DNA from: Candidatus Tectimicrobiota bacterium | GTDB taxonomy: Bacteria; Tectomicrobia; Entotheonellia; Entotheonellales; Entotheonellaceae | Direction: 5' to 3' | NCBI GenBank assembly: GCA_026005175.1 | Contig: BPKO01000005.1 | Coordinates: 124,001-188,000, forward strand | Length of the DNA: 64,000 bases | In this document: positions 24,476 through 33,649 of the stretch, in pieces | How positions within the stretch are numbered: the first letter of the stretch is position 1 | Layout of the letters: the number at the start of each line of letters is the position of its first letter | Notes under the pieces: model-generated | What the model saw: only the letters and a program-made list of their open reading frames with translations | Databases searched by the model: none | Told to the model about the DNA's origin: nothing | Made by a program: the position numbers and the translations under genes

Positions 24476-26116
24476 ATGCAGGCTGCTGCTGCCGTTGCCG
24501 AGATTCTCAAGCGCGAGGGTGTCGAGTTTCTCATTGGCTACCCGGTCAATCCCATCATCGAAGCCGCCGCCAAGGCGGACATTCGCACCATCATCGTGCG
24601 CCAGGAGCGCACCGGGCTGCACATGGCCGACGGCTTCAGCCGCGTCAGTTCTGGCCGCCGCATCGGCGTCTTTGCCATGCAGCACGGTCCGGGGACAGAG
24701 AACGCCTTTGGCGGTGTGGCCCAAGCCTACGCCGACTCGGTGCCCATCGTCGTCTTGCCGGCCGGCTATCCTCGCCGCTTGATCAACCTCCCCCCTAACT
24801 TCAACGCCTTTCTCAACTACCGCCACGTCACCAAGTGGATCGAGCAGGTGCCCTGTGCCGACGCCATTCCTGCCGCCTTGCGCCGTGCCTTCACCCAGGT
24901 GCGCAACGGCCGGCCGCGGGCCGGCGCTGGTGGAGATTCCCCGTGACGTCTTTGACGAGGAAGTGCCCGAGCCGCTGGCCTACACGCCCACCACGGCCCA
25001 CCGCTACGGGCCCCGGACGCCCAGGACGTGGCGCGCGTGGCGCGCGTGCTGGTGCAGGCACGGCGGCCGGTGATTTACGCCGGCCAGGGGGTGCACTACG
25101 CTCAGGCCTGGCAGCCGCTGCGCGAGCTGGCCGAGCTGCTGGCAGCGCCGGTGACCACCAGCCTGGAGGGCAAAAGCGCCTTTCCGGAAAACCATCCCCT
25201 GTCGCTGGGCTCAGGCGGGCGCTCGCTGCCCAAGCCCGTACACCACTTCTTGCAGCATGCCGACGTCATCCTGGGCATCGGCTGCAGCTTTGCCACCACC
25301 AACTACGGGGTGGCTATGCCGCCGGGCAAGAGGATCATCCACGCCACCCTCGATCCGGCGGACGTCAACAAGGACGTGCCCGCCGACGAGGTGCTGCTGG
25401 GTGATGCCGCCCTCACTCTCGACGCCCTGGTGGCGGCGGTCAAAGACGAGCTGGGCCGGCACGAGCGTGACAACGCGGCGCAGGTGGCGGCCGAGATCCG
25501 ACAAGTCAAAGAAGAATGGCTGGCGCAGTGGCTGCCCAAGCTCACGTCCAACGAGGTGCCGCTGTCGCCTTACCGCGTGATTTGGGACCTCATGCACACC
25601 GTTGATCGCGCCAACACCATCATCACCCACGACGCCGGCAGCCCACGCGACCAGATGTCGCCGTTTTGGGAGACGGTGGCGCCGCTGACGTACCTCGGCT
25701 GGGGCAAGACGACGCAGCTGGGCTACGGGCTCGGGCTGGCCATGGGGGCCAAGCTGGCAGCGCCTGACAAGCTGTGCATCAATGTGTGGGGCGACGCCGC
25801 CATTGGCTTTACCGGTATGGACTTCGAGACCGCGGTGCGCGAGCGCATCCCCATTCTCTCGATTCTGCTCAACAACTTCTCCATGGCCATCGAAATTCCC
25901 ATCATGCCGGTGGCCACCGAGAAGTACCGTAGCACCGACATCACCGGCAACTACGCCGACATGGCACGGGCTTTTGGCGGCTACGGCGAGCGCGTGACGC
26001 GGCCCGAAGAGATCGTGCCGGCGATCAAGCGCGGCATTGCCAAGACGCAGGAAGGCATTCCGGCACTGCTGGAGTTCATCACCGCCAAGGAGACTACCTA
26101 CTCGATTTTCAAGTAA
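24476..26116 (+). CDS. Thiamine-diphosphate-dependent enzyme (acetolactate synthase-like), two frameshifts
   Basis: The reconstructed protein of about 546 residues has the three-domain ThDP fold. The PYR domain has the catalytic glutamate in RQERTGLHMADGFSRVS. The central domain contains RRPVIYAGQGVHYAQA. The PP domain has the GDAAIGFTGMDFETAVRERIPILSILLNN metal/diphosphate motif. Frame breaks lie near 24920 (NGRPR against GPALVEIPRDVFDEEV) and near 25012 in a CCCC run. One-base corrections join them. It resembles acetolactate synthase, glyoxylate carboligase, oxalyl-CoA decarboxylase and benzoylformate decarboxylase, and I cannot choose between these. The convergent 3-hydroxyisobutyrate-dehydrogenase-like gene suggests hydroxy-acid metabolism. 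Confidence 0.82.
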
Positions 26117-27021
26117 GGCGAGGGCGCGGGTGGCGGGCCTGCACGCCGTTGAGCTCTTCCAGCAGGGTGACGATGGCGGCATGATCCCACTGACCGCGGC
26201 CGGCGTTATGCACGGCGCAGAAGAGCTCGGTGACCAGCGCGGTGACCGGCAGGGAGAGGCTCAGGGCACGGGCCATGGCGAGGGCGTGACGCAGGTCCTT
26301 GAGCTGCGAGTCGACTTTGCCCCCCGGCGTGAAGTCGCCGGCCAGCACTTTGGGGGCTTTGAGCTCCAGGGCGCCGCAGCGCCCCAGGGCCGGCGCTCAG
26401 CGCCTGGACCACCTGCGCCGGGTCAAGACCGGCCTTGGCGCTGTAGACCAGGGCTTCGGCCATGCCGGCCAGGGTGGTGGCCACCAGGATCTGGTTGGCC
26501 AGCTTCATGTGGCCCCCCATGCCCACCTGCTCCCCGGCGTGCACGATGGTGCGCCCCAGCACCTCCAGGAGAGGGCGGCAGGCCTCAAAGGTGGCTCGCG
26601 GGCCGCCCACCATGATGGCCAGGGTGCCTTCACGAGCGCCGACGTCAGCGCCGCTTACCGGGGCATCGAGCATGGCCACCTGGTGCTGCTGCAGCCGTGC
26701 CGCCAGGCGGGCCGAGACCTCGGGATTGCCGGACGTCATGTCGATGACCACGCTGCCCGGGCGGGCACCCTCGATGACCCCTTGCGGGCCAAGAAGGACA
26801 CGCTCCACGTCAGGGGCGTCGGGGAGCATGGTGAAGATGACCTCGGACTGCGCAGCGACCTCGCGCGGTGAGGCGCAGGGCGTGGCGCCGCGTGCTGCCA
26901 GCTCGCGTACCGGTGGCTGGCTGCGGTTGTGTACTGCCAGGGGATAGCCGGCGGCCAGCAGGCGCAGGGCCATGGGCTTGCCCATCAGTCCCAACCCGAT
27001 GAACCCTAGCCGTTGCCGCAT
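26109..27021 (-). CDS. NAD-binding beta-hydroxyacid dehydrogenase (3-hydroxyisobutyrate dehydrogenase family), frameshifted
   Basis: The N-terminal Rossmann motif LGFIGLGLMGKPMALRLLAAG is followed by the substrate-binding signature DAPVSGADVGAREGTLAIMVGG. The catalytic-lysine region is GGHMKLANQIL. These place it among 3-hydroxyisobutyrate, tartronate-semialdehyde and related dehydrogenases. The frame breaks near 26380; the C-terminal part (KVLAGDFTPGGKVDSQLKDL to the end) lies in the next frame. One base restores a 303-residue enzyme of normal length. Its stop lies 8 bases inside the end of the convergent ThDP enzyme gene. Confidence 0.85.
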
Positions 27022-27120
27022 GGGATGCCTCCTGGGCTGTGAAGAAACAAGAGGAGAGGCGGCCGGCCGCGTGCGCGTGCGGGGAACACGGCGCAGCGCA
27101 TCGTCTGGAAACGCTGCAGG

Positions 27121-27618
27121 CTAGGCGGAAGCCGCTGGCACCGTTTCTGGCTCCGGCGCTGGCGGTGCCTGGGCATGGAGCCAGGTCATGCGCTGGGCAT
27201 TGCGCAGGAAGTCGTGCCGCAGGTCGGCCAGCGTCACGCGGTCGAGCACCGCGTACATCTGCCGCTCGGCTTCGCCAAACGTCTGCAGGAGCAGGCAGTC
27301 CTGCAGCGCCTCGCAGCAGCGCTCTTGGGCCAAACATTGGTACATGGGCTGATCGGCCTCCATTGCCCGCACCACGTCGCCCAGGGTGATGCTCTCCGGC
27401 GCGCGCGCCAGGGCGTAGCCGCCGTTTTTCCCCCGCACCGCGTGGACAAGGCCGGCGCGGGTCAACTTCTGGAACACCTTCGAGAGGTAGCTCTCCGAGA
27501 CGTTCTGGCTGCGGGCGATATCGCCCAGCAGGACAAAGCGCCGCCCCTCGAGCTGTGCCAGGGCCCATAAGCCGTGAATGGCCATGTCCGTGCTCTGGGA
27601 GAAGCGGAGGCCTGGCAT
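27121..27618 (-). CDS. Rrf2-family transcriptional regulator, probably Fe-S cluster sensing
   Basis: The 165-residue protein begins MPGLRFSQSTDMAIHGLWAL and has the Rrf2 winged helix (DIARSQNVSESYLSKVFQKLTRAGLVHAVRGKNGGYALAR). Cysteines at QCLAQERCCEALQDC lie in the region where IscR/NsrR-type members bind a cluster. Start ATG 27618 has GGGAGGA upstream; a longer frame to 27825 would overlap the divergent promoter. The regulator is divergent from the sigma factor and could control that gene and itself. It could respond to Fe-S status, nitric oxide or redox state. Confidence 0.9.
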   Translation of the reverse strand: MPGLRFSQSTDMAIHGLWALAQLEGRRFVLLGDIARSQNVSESYLSKVFQKLTRAGLVHAVRGKNGGYALARAPESITLGDVVRAMEADQPMYQCLAQERCCEALQDCLLLQTFGEAERQMYAVLDRVTLADLRHDFLRNAQRMTWLHAQAPPAPEPETVPAASA

Positions 27619-27653
27619 GGTGTCCTCCCTTTCGCAAGGTCGTTGCCTGATGT

Positions 27654-27682
27654 ACCATACCCAACTTCTGACACCGGTGCAA
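27654..27682 (-). promoter_or_regulatory. Promoter of the Rrf2 regulator
   Basis: On the minus strand, -35 TTGCAC (27682-27677) and -10 TATGGT (27659-27654) are 17 bases apart and lie 36 bases before the ATG. It is back-to-back with the sigma-factor promoter. Confidence 0.5.
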
Positions 27683-27703
27683 GCGGCAGCGTCCCGCCAG
27701 CCC

Positions 27704-27732
27704 TTGACAGGCTCCGGGCGACGCTCTATATT
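27704..27732 (+). promoter_or_regulatory. Promoter of the sigma-70 family factor
   Basis: A consensus -35 TTGACA (27704-27709), a 17-base spacer and -10 TATATT (27727-27732) are followed by a leader of about 90 bases to the sigma gene. Confidence 0.7.
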
Positions 27733-27823
27733 CCAGACATGGTGAGTCCACTTATCGGGTTTTTGCATGAAAGGGTGCGCCGCCGCTGGGACGCTGGCGC
27801 ACAAAGCGAGAGGTAAGGTGGCC

Positions 27824-29161
27824 ATGCTTTCCTTGACGCCGCCGCCAGGCCGTTTCCTGGAGGCGTCGCGGGCAGAAGCCGCTACGCCCGAGACGGAGCC
27901 GCTAGAGACCTCGGTGATGACCCGCTACTTCCACGACGTGCGCCGCTATCCGCTGCTTTCGCGAGAAGACGAACAGGCGCTGGCGCGCACCATTCAGGAA
28001 GGCAACCAGCAGTGGCGGCAGCAGCTCGTAGAGCACCTGCTGCACGTACCGCTTCTGCTCGCCTGGCGCGCCCGCCTGCGGCGGGGCACGCTGGCTCTGG
28101 GAGCGGTGTGCGTGACCGCGCCGACCCCGGCGGCTTTTCTCGCCGTCCTCGATCAGCTCCAGCGCCTGCGCTGCCAGATGCGCCAGCTCCTGCACCGCCA
28201 CCCCGAGCGCCCGGCAGCGGCGATAGCGGCGCTGCGCCAGGCCATGCAGGCGCTTTTGGCGCCGTTTTCCTGGCAGCCCGCTTTTTTACAGCAGGCCTGG
28301 GCGCGCTTCGATACGGCCATGGCCGCCGCTTCCCCGGCACGACAGCAGCGCCAGGCGGCACGTTATCTTTCTACCCTGGGCTACCGCCTGGAAGAGCTGC
28401 GGGCTTTGTGGCACGCGCTGCACGGCGTGCGGGTGCGCGTGGAGCGTGCCAAGCAGGAAATGGTGATGCGCAACCTGCGCCTGGTGATCAGCGTCGCTCG
28501 CGAGTTCAGCCACAGCGGCTTGCCGCTTGCCGACCTCATCCAGGAAGGCAACATTGGCCTCATGCGCGCCGTGGAAAAGTTCGACTACCGCCGCAACCTC
28601 AAGTTCAGCACCTACGCCATCTGGTGGATCAAGCAGGCGATGCGGCGCGCCGTCTACGAGCAGTCCACCCTCATTCGCGTCCCGGAATACATGTACGAGA
28701 GCGTGCGCCAGGTGCAGCGCTTGCTTCCCGACCTCCTGGCCGAGCTGGGCCGTCCCCCCACGCCGCAGGAACTGGCCGAGCGCTTGCAGATGCCCCTAGA
28801 GCGGGTTGAACGCAGCCTGGCCCTGGTCAGCGAGCCGCTGTCGCTGGATCAGCCCCTGGCCGACGAAGACGCCCGCACCCTGAGCGAGGTGCTGCCCGAT
28901 GCCGGCGCGCCCGAGGGGTCGGAGGCGCTGGTGCAGCGGGATCTGGCTGCCCACACGCAGCAGGCCCTGGCCGTGCTGACGCCGCGCGAAGCCGAGGTCA
29001 TTCGCCGCCGCTTTGGCCTGCACGGCAAGCCGGGAGAGACGCTGCGCCAGATCGGCATCGACTTGCGCCTGAGCCACGAGCGCGTGCGCCAGATCGAAGC
29101 CGAGGCGCTGGCCAAGCTGAAGCAACAGGGCGCCACCCTGCGCGTCTTCCTCGAGCCGTGA
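27824..29161 (+). CDS. RpoD-related RNA polymerase sigma-70 factor
   Basis: The 445-residue protein has region 1.2 (TSVMTRYFHDVRRYPLLSREDEQALARTIQEGN). A poorly conserved spacer of about 130 residues follows, then region 2 (RNLRLVISVAREFSHSGLPLADLIQEGNIGLMRAVEKFDYRRNLKFSTYAIWWIKQAMRRAV). Region 3 includes IRVPEYMYE. Region 4 (LTPREAEVIRRRFGLHGKPGETLRQIGIDLRLSHERVRQIEAEALAKL) carries the -35-binding helix-turn-helix. The missing acidic region 1.1 and the short length point to a group 2/3 alternative or stationary-phase-type sigma rather than the primary one. ATG 27824 follows AGAGGTAAGG. It is divergent from the Rrf2 gene, which may regulate it. Confidence 0.93.
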   Translation: MLSLTPPPGRFLEASRAEAATPETEPLETSVMTRYFHDVRRYPLLSREDEQALARTIQEGNQQWRQQLVEHLLHVPLLLAWRARLRRGTLALGAVCVTAPTPAAFLAVLDQLQRLRCQMRQLLHRHPERPAAAIAALRQAMQALLAPFSWQPAFLQQAWARFDTAMAAASPARQQRQAARYLSTLGYRLEELRALWHALHGVRVRVERAKQEMVMRNLRLVISVAREFSHSGLPLADLIQEGNIGLMRAVEKFDYRRNLKFSTYAIWWIKQAMRRAVYEQSTLIRVPEYMYESVRQVQRLLPDLLAELGRPPTPQELAERLQMPLERVERSLALVSEPLSLDQPLADEDARTLSEVLPDAGAPEGSEALVQRDLAAHTQQALAVLTPREAEVIRRRFGLHGKPGETLRQIGIDLRLSHERVRQIEAEALAKLKQQGATLRVFLEP

Positions 29162-29173
29162 GGGGCCAATCCC

Positions 29174-29202
29174 TTGACAGCCCTTCGCGCGCCGGCCATA
29201 AT
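29174..29202 (+). promoter_or_regulatory. Promoter of moaA
   Basis: Consensus -35 TTGACA (29174-29179), a 17-base spacer and -10 CATAAT (29197-29202) lie 27 bases before the moaA ATG and after the sigma-factor stop. Confidence 0.65.
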
Positions 29203-29229
29203 AGCGTACACCACCACGTGGAGTCCCGC

Positions 29230-30291
29230 ATGCACCCGACACCGCTGCCGAGCAGCCAGATGCCGTTTGTCGATACCTTGGGACGGCCGCTGCGCCACTT
29301 GCGGGTGTCGGTGACCGACCGTTGCAATCTGCGCTGCCAGTACTGCATGCCCGAAGAGGAGTACGTCTGGCTGCCGCGCCAGGACGTGCTGACGTTTGAG
29401 GAAATCGCCACCCTGGTGCAGGTCTTTACCGAGCTGGGGGTGGACAAAGTGCGCCTCACAGGGGGCGAGCCGCTGCTGCGCAAGAACTTGCCGGCGCTGG
29501 TGGCCATGCTGGCGCGCAACCCCCGCATCCGCGACCTGGCGCTTACCACCAACGGCGTGCTGCTTGCCGAGCAGGCCCAGGCCCTGCGTGACGCCGGCTT
29601 GCACCGCGTCACCGTGAGTCTCGACACCCTGCGGCCTGAGCGCTTCCGGCAGCTGACGCGCCGCGACGCGCACGCGCGGGTGCTGGCGGGCATTGAAGCG
29701 GCGCGGCGGGCGGGGCTGACGCCGCTCAAGCTCGACACGGTACTCATCCGCGGCTACAACGACGACGAGATCCTCGACTTGCTGGCCTATGCCCAGGGCA
29801 TTGGCGCCGAGCTGCGCTTCATCGAGTACATGGACGTGGGAGGGGCGACGCACTGGTCGCGCGACAAGGTAGTATCCCGCGCCGACATCCTGGCCTTGCT
29901 TGAAGCGCACTACGGTGCGGTGACGCCCGTGGCAGAGCGCGGCTGGGCGCCGGCCGAGCGCTTCTGTTTGCCTGACGGCACGATTTTCGGCATCGTGGCT
30001 TCGACCACGGCGCCGTTTTGCCGCACCTGCGACCGCAGCCGCCTCACCGCCGACGGCATGTGGTACCTCTGCCTCTACGCCACGCGCGGCATCGACCTGC
30101 GCCGGCCGCTGCGCCGCGGCGCCTCGGCGGCCGATCTCAAGCGCCTCATCGTGACTACCTGGCAGGCGCGGCAGGACCGCGGCGCCGAGCAGCGCCTCGA
30201 GCTGGAAGCCCTTGGCTTGCGCAGCGCCTTCGTGCATCCCGACGAGCTGCGCCAGGATCCCCACCTGGAAATGCACACCCGCGGCGGCTGA
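29230..30291 (+). CDS. moaA: GTP 3',8-cyclase MoaA (molybdenum cofactor biosynthesis)
   Basis: This radical-SAM enzyme starts molybdopterin synthesis by converting GTP to 3',8-cyclo-7,8-dihydro-GTP. The N-terminal SAM cluster motif is CNLRCQYC in VSVTDRCNLRCQYCMPEEEY. The GTP-binding C-terminal cluster is CRTCDRSRLTADGMWYLC. The protein ends with the essential Gly-Gly tail (HTRGG). Start ATG 29230 lies just after a strong promoter; the internal ATG at 29263 would also fit the family. Its product would serve the CoxL-like and sulfite-oxidase-fold proteins of this window. No other moa genes adjoin it. Confidence 0.95.
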   Translation: MHPTPLPSSQMPFVDTLGRPLRHLRVSVTDRCNLRCQYCMPEEEYVWLPRQDVLTFEEIATLVQVFTELGVDKVRLTGGEPLLRKNLPALVAMLARNPRIRDLALTTNGVLLAEQAQALRDAGLHRVTVSLDTLRPERFRQLTRRDAHARVLAGIEAARRAGLTPLKLDTVLIRGYNDDEILDLLAYAQGIGAELRFIEYMDVGGATHWSRDKVVSRADILALLEAHYGAVTPVAERGWAPAERFCLPDGTIFGIVASTTAPFCRTCDRSRLTADGMWYLCLYATRGIDLRRPLRRGASAADLKRLIVTTWQARQDRGAEQRLELEALGLRSAFVHPDELRQDPHLEMHTRGG

Positions 30292-30321
30292 GCCGCTCTC
30301 GCCATAAGCCGCCAAGCCGGC

Positions 30322-30350
30322 TTGACGCCCGTCCCGGCTTTCCGTAGAGT
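30322..30350 (+). promoter_or_regulatory. Candidate promoter of the ECF sigma/anti-sigma operon
   Basis: TTGACG (30322-30327), a 17-base spacer and TAGAGT (30345-30350) lie 93 bases before the ECF sigma gene. ECF operons often have a second, autoregulated promoter, which I could not identify. Confidence 0.4.
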
Positions 30351-30443
30351 GCGGGTCCCGGACGCTCCCGGCGGCCGCGGCCTCTTGCCTTCCCGCCACG
30401 GCGGTAGGCGCAACGCGTCTTTTCGGCACGAGAAAGAGGCACC

Positions 30444-30965
30444 ATGGCGGAGATGGCGCCCCCCGATGCCGCCTTGCTGGCGCGCATTGCCCAGCGCGAC
30501 GGCCAAGCCCTGGAACTCCTGTACCACCGCTACGGCCGCCAGGTCTTTTCTCTGGCCCGCGCCATGCTCGGCGATCAGGCGCAGGCGGCAGAGCTGACCC
30601 AGGAGGTTTTTCTTCTTGTCTGGTGCAGTGCCGGCACCTACCGCCCCACGGGCTCCGCCTTGGCCTGGTTGCTGCGCCTCACCCGCAACCGCGCCATCGA
30701 CCTCCTGCGCCGCCGGCGCCGCCAGCGCCGCGGGCAGCCGCGCGGCAACGAGTTGCCGCTGGCGGCTGGGGCCGATGCCGCCGAGCAACGGGCGGTGCGC
30801 GACGCCGTGGCCGCCTTGCCTCCAGAGCAGCGCCAGGCGCTGTGGCTGGCGTTTTTTCAAGGCATGAGCCATCAAGAAATCGCTGCCTACTTGCAGATCC
30901 CGCTGGGAACGGTAAAAGCACGCATCCGGCGTGCCTTGCAAGCGTTGCGGCAGCGGTTGCAGTAG
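30444..30965 (+). CDS. ECF-type RNA polymerase sigma factor
   Basis: The 173-residue protein contains only regions 2 and 4. Region 2 is LLYHRYGRQVFSLARAMLGDQAQAAELTQEVFLLVW, with ALAWLLRLTRNRAIDLLRRRRRQ. Region 4 is ALPPEQRQALWLAFFQGMSHQEIAAYLQIPLGTVKARIRRAL. Such factors direct RNA polymerase to a small regulon after release from a membrane anti-sigma. The next gene, 89 bases downstream, encodes that anti-sigma. It resembles the SigK/RskA pairing, but the inducing signal is unknown. Confidence 0.93.
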   Translation: MAEMAPPDAALLARIAQRDGQALELLYHRYGRQVFSLARAMLGDQAQAAELTQEVFLLVWCSAGTYRPTGSALAWLLRLTRNRAIDLLRRRRRQRRGQPRGNELPLAAGADAAEQRAVRDAVAALPPEQRQALWLAFFQGMSHQEIAAYLQIPLGTVKARIRRALQALRQRLQ

Positions 30966-31054
30966 TGCCAGGCACGATGGGGTGCCCACGTCCAAAACGC
31001 GACGCAGAACGTTGAAACAGGTAGAGAGCCCCTGGATGGCCGTAGGACACGCGC

Positions 31055-31798
31055 ATGGAGCCATCCCTGAGCTGCGAACAGTGTGAAGACCTGCTTGCCG
31101 ACTACGCCCTGCAGGCCCTGACACCCCAGGAGGCCGAGCCCGTGGCCGTCCACCTGGCGACTTGCCCGCGGTGTCAGGCGTCGCTGGCGGCTTACGAGGA
31201 CACCCTGACGCGGCTGGCCCAGGCCGTGCCCCAGTATTCGCCGCCGCCAGCCCTGTGGCGGCGCCTGCGGCGCCGCTTGCCCGCCCCACCTCTGGTGTCC
31301 CGGCCGCGCCGCGGGCGCCGGGCGCTGGCAGTGGCGGCAGGGGTGGTGCTGCTTTTGGGGGCGGCGTGGGGAGCCTGGCAAGCGCAGCGGGAAGTCGTTC
31401 GCCTGCGGCAGCAGTGGCAGGTCTTGCGTAGCGAACTCGAAGTGCAGCGCCGGGCGCTGGCTTTTCTCACCTTGCCGGAAGTGCGCCAGGTGTCCCTGCG
31501 CAGCGACGGCGGCCGTGCCCGCGGCGTGCTGCTGTGGCATCCCGAAGCGACGCAGGCGGTGCTCATCGTCCAGGACTTGCCCCCGCTGGCGCCGGATCGC
31601 GTCTACCAGCTGTGGCTGCTGTGGGATGGCAAGCGCGACAACGGCGGCATCTTCCGCGTCGACGCCCGCGGCTTTGGCCTTCTGGAAGTGCACGCCCCCA
31701 AGCCCCTGGCCGCTTATCAGGCCGCCGGCATCACCGCCGAGCCGGCCGGCGGCAGTCCAGGCCCCACCTCGCCGCGCCTGCTGGGAGGGCGGCTGTAA
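31055..31798 (+). CDS. RskA-like membrane anti-sigma factor with zinc-type N-terminal domain
   Basis: The cytoplasmic N-terminus (about residues 1-60) has a ZAS-type H-x3-C-x2-C motif (VHLATCPRC) preceded by CEQCEDLLADYAL, and should hold the ECF sigma inactive. A single membrane helix follows (ALAVAAGVVLLLGAAWGAW, about residues 92-110). A periplasmic anti-sigma-K-type domain ends the protein (VLIVQDLPPLAPDRVYQLWLLWDGKRDNGGIF). Its 247 residues fit RskA. Regulated proteolysis would release the sigma factor. The ATG at 31055 lacks a strong ribosome-binding site. Confidence 0.9.
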   Translation: MEPSLSCEQCEDLLADYALQALTPQEAEPVAVHLATCPRCQASLAAYEDTLTRLAQAVPQYSPPPALWRRLRRRLPAPPLVSRPRRGRRALAVAAGVVLLLGAAWGAWQAQREVVRLRQQWQVLRSELEVQRRALAFLTLPEVRQVSLRSDGGRARGVLLWHPEATQAVLIVQDLPPLAPDRVYQLWLLWDGKRDNGGIFRVDARGFGLLEVHAPKPLAAYQAAGITAEPAGGSPGPTSPRLLGGRL

Positions 31799-31810
31799 CC
31801 GCCGCCGGCG

Positions 31811-32507
31811 TCAGTACCAGATCGCCATGCGCAGGCCACGGGCGTCGCGTGGCGGTGCAGGCGGCAGGCAGGTGGCCTGGCCGGTGGCGATGCGGTAAGC
31901 GGTGCGGGTGAGCACCGCGGCGTCGAGCAGGTCGTCAGGGGCTGCCTGCGAGCGCGGCAGCGGCGGCAAAGCGGCCAGCGCCTCGCCCAGCTGCCGCAGC
32001 CAGGCTTCCGGCGCGCTCTGCAGGAGGTGCAGGCGTGCCTGGCGCCCGGCACGGGTCTTCTTGCTGGCGGCCAGCGGCCGGCCCGCCAGGGCCGCAAAGG
32101 CGAGTTCGGGGTGGGCTTCGTAGACGGTGGCTTGCCAGGACGGACTCAGCAGGCGGTCGACCTCTCGCACTTTGGGCAGCAGGCCAAAGGCCTGGCGGCT
32201 GAGGCCATAGGGCCGCACCTGGGCGTACTGCGTTGCTTCCAGCAGCAGCCGCGCCGGCGGGGAAAAGACGCTGCTGGCGCGCCGCCCCAGCAGCCGGCGC
32301 GCCAGCCGGTCGCAGCAGCGCCCGCCAGGGACCGGAGGGCAGGCCGATAGGGATGTCGACGGCCAGAACGCCTGCCCCCAGAGCGAGCACCTCGGCAAAG
32401 CGCGGGCACACCTGCACCGCATAGGCCAGGGGGACGGCGGGAGGAAACGCGACGCGCACCACGAGCCAGCCGCCGCGGCAGCCGTCAACCCCGGCGATCC
32501 AGCGCAT
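31811..32507 (-). CDS. DUF429-family predicted RNase H-like nuclease (frameshifted)
   Basis: The start MRWIAGVDGCRGGWLVVRV is followed by VLAVDIPIGLPSG. These are the two conserved aspartate motifs of DUF429, a family predicted to share the RNase H nuclease fold. After a frame break near 32327 the sequence continues with ASSVFSPPARLLLEATQYAQV, PKVREVDRLLSPSWQATVYEAHPELAFAAL and APDDLLDAAVLTRTAYRI. These are also typical of the family. One base restores about 231 residues. It begins 4 bases after the stop of the PilZ gene, so the two form an operon. Its biological role is not established. Confidence 0.8.
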
Positions 32508-32511
32508 GACT

Positions 32512-32826
32512 TCAGTCGCAGTAGTGCCGCAGATGCTCCCACGATTCGTTGCGCCAGCGGGTCCTGGCGCTGGCCAAAAAGCGCACCCCCACCCCGCGCT
32601 CGTCGGCCCACACCACGTGGGCCACCAGCTTGCACGGCTGGCCCGAAGGCAGCAAGAAGCTGGTGACCAGCGACTCGCCGGGCTGCAGCCGGGGCGTGTA
32701 GGCAAGGTACATGCCGCCAAAAGAGACGTTTTTGGCCAGGCCCATGCCGGCGCGGCCGCGCGCATCGGCAAAGTCGACGCGGAAAGCCGTGGCTTTGCGC
32801 GCGTATTTTCGGCGGTTTCCCCACAT
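32512..32826 (-). CDS. PilZ-domain protein
   Basis: The 104-residue protein is essentially one PilZ domain: RRKYARKATAFRVDFADARG, then NVSFGGMYLAY, and the C-terminal VVWADERGVGVRFLA. PilZ domains usually bind cyclic-di-GMP through RxxxR and (D/N)xSxxG motifs. Here NRRKYARKA and NVSFGG match these well. GGGAGAGG precedes ATG 32826. With no partner domain, it may act by contact with motility or secretion proteins. Confidence 0.88.
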   Translation of the reverse strand: MWGNRRKYARKATAFRVDFADARGRAGMGLAKNVSFGGMYLAYTPRLQPGESLVTSFLLPSGQPCKLVAHVVWADERGVGVRFLASARTRWRNESWEHLRHYCD

Positions 32827-33010
32827 GGTTCCTCTCCCAAGACAGCCGTTGCCGCCCAGTATCTGGCCCTTTAGGCACGCAAAGGCCATGCCAGAGGAGA
32901 GGCGGCGGCAACGCCCGGGCTGCGCTGCCCTTGGCGGCTGTGGCGGGTCTCGCCCGTGAGACGCCCCCGGCTGCAGGGTATCATCAGGGTGTCCTTGCGG
33001 AGGGAAGGCC

Positions 33011-33649
33011 ATGGCCCCGCTCAAAACCCATCGCACCGCGGTGGTGGCCATTCCGCCGGCCGAGCTCTGGGAGCCCATCCAGGCCATCCGGCGCCGCCAC
33101 GACCGCCAGGTGCGGCGCTGGATGCCGCACATCACCCTGCTTTACCCCTTTGTGCCACCGAGTGAATTTGCCTCCGCGCTGCCCGAACTTGCCGCCGCCT
33201 GCGCCACGATTGCTCCTTTTACCGTGACCCTGGCGACGTTTCGCTACTTTGTGCATGCGCGGGGCACCGCCACCTTGTGGCTGGCGCCGCAGCCGCCGCA
33301 GCCCCTGGTGGCCCTGCAGGCCGCCTTGCAGGCGCGCTTCCCGGCCTATGACGAGCAGTCGCGCTTTGCCGGCGGCTTCACCCCGCACCTGAGCGTGGGC
33401 CAGGCTCCCTCGCTGGCCGCCGCCCGGCACCTACTGGCGCAGCTGCAAGCCACCTGGCAGCCCCTGTGCTTCCAGCTTACCGCCGTGGCCCTGATCTGTC
33501 GTGAGGCCCGCGGTCCCTTTGGCGTCCACGCCTGGCTTCCCCTCGGCCCCTCTAGTGCAGCCCTAGGCGCGTCAGGTAGCCCTTCTCCCGCGCCTGGTGC
33601 AGCATGTAGCCAAAAAACGCTGCTCCCAGGCCGAGGTAAGCCAGATTGA
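33011..33649 (+). CDS. 2'-5' RNA ligase/cyclic phosphodiesterase superfamily protein (LigT/2H)
   Basis: Two HxT/S motifs define the 2H phosphoesterase superfamily: PHITLLYPF (near residue 38) and PHLSVGQ (near residue 123). These act on 2',3'-cyclic phosphates or make 2'-5' RNA linkages. Length is 212 residues, but the last 33 or so are low-complexity and overlap the convergent ABC permease gene by 98 bases. The functional part probably ends near residue 180. GGAGGGAAGG precedes the ATG. Which RNA or nucleotide it acts on is unknown. Confidence 0.85.
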   Translation: MAPLKTHRTAVVAIPPAELWEPIQAIRRRHDRQVRRWMPHITLLYPFVPPSEFASALPELAAACATIAPFTVTLATFRYFVHARGTATLWLAPQPPQPLVALQAALQARFPAYDEQSRFAGGFTPHLSVGQAPSLAAARHLLAQLQATWQPLCFQLTAVALICREARGPFGVHAWLPLGPSSAALGASGSPSPAPGAACSQKTLLPGRGKPD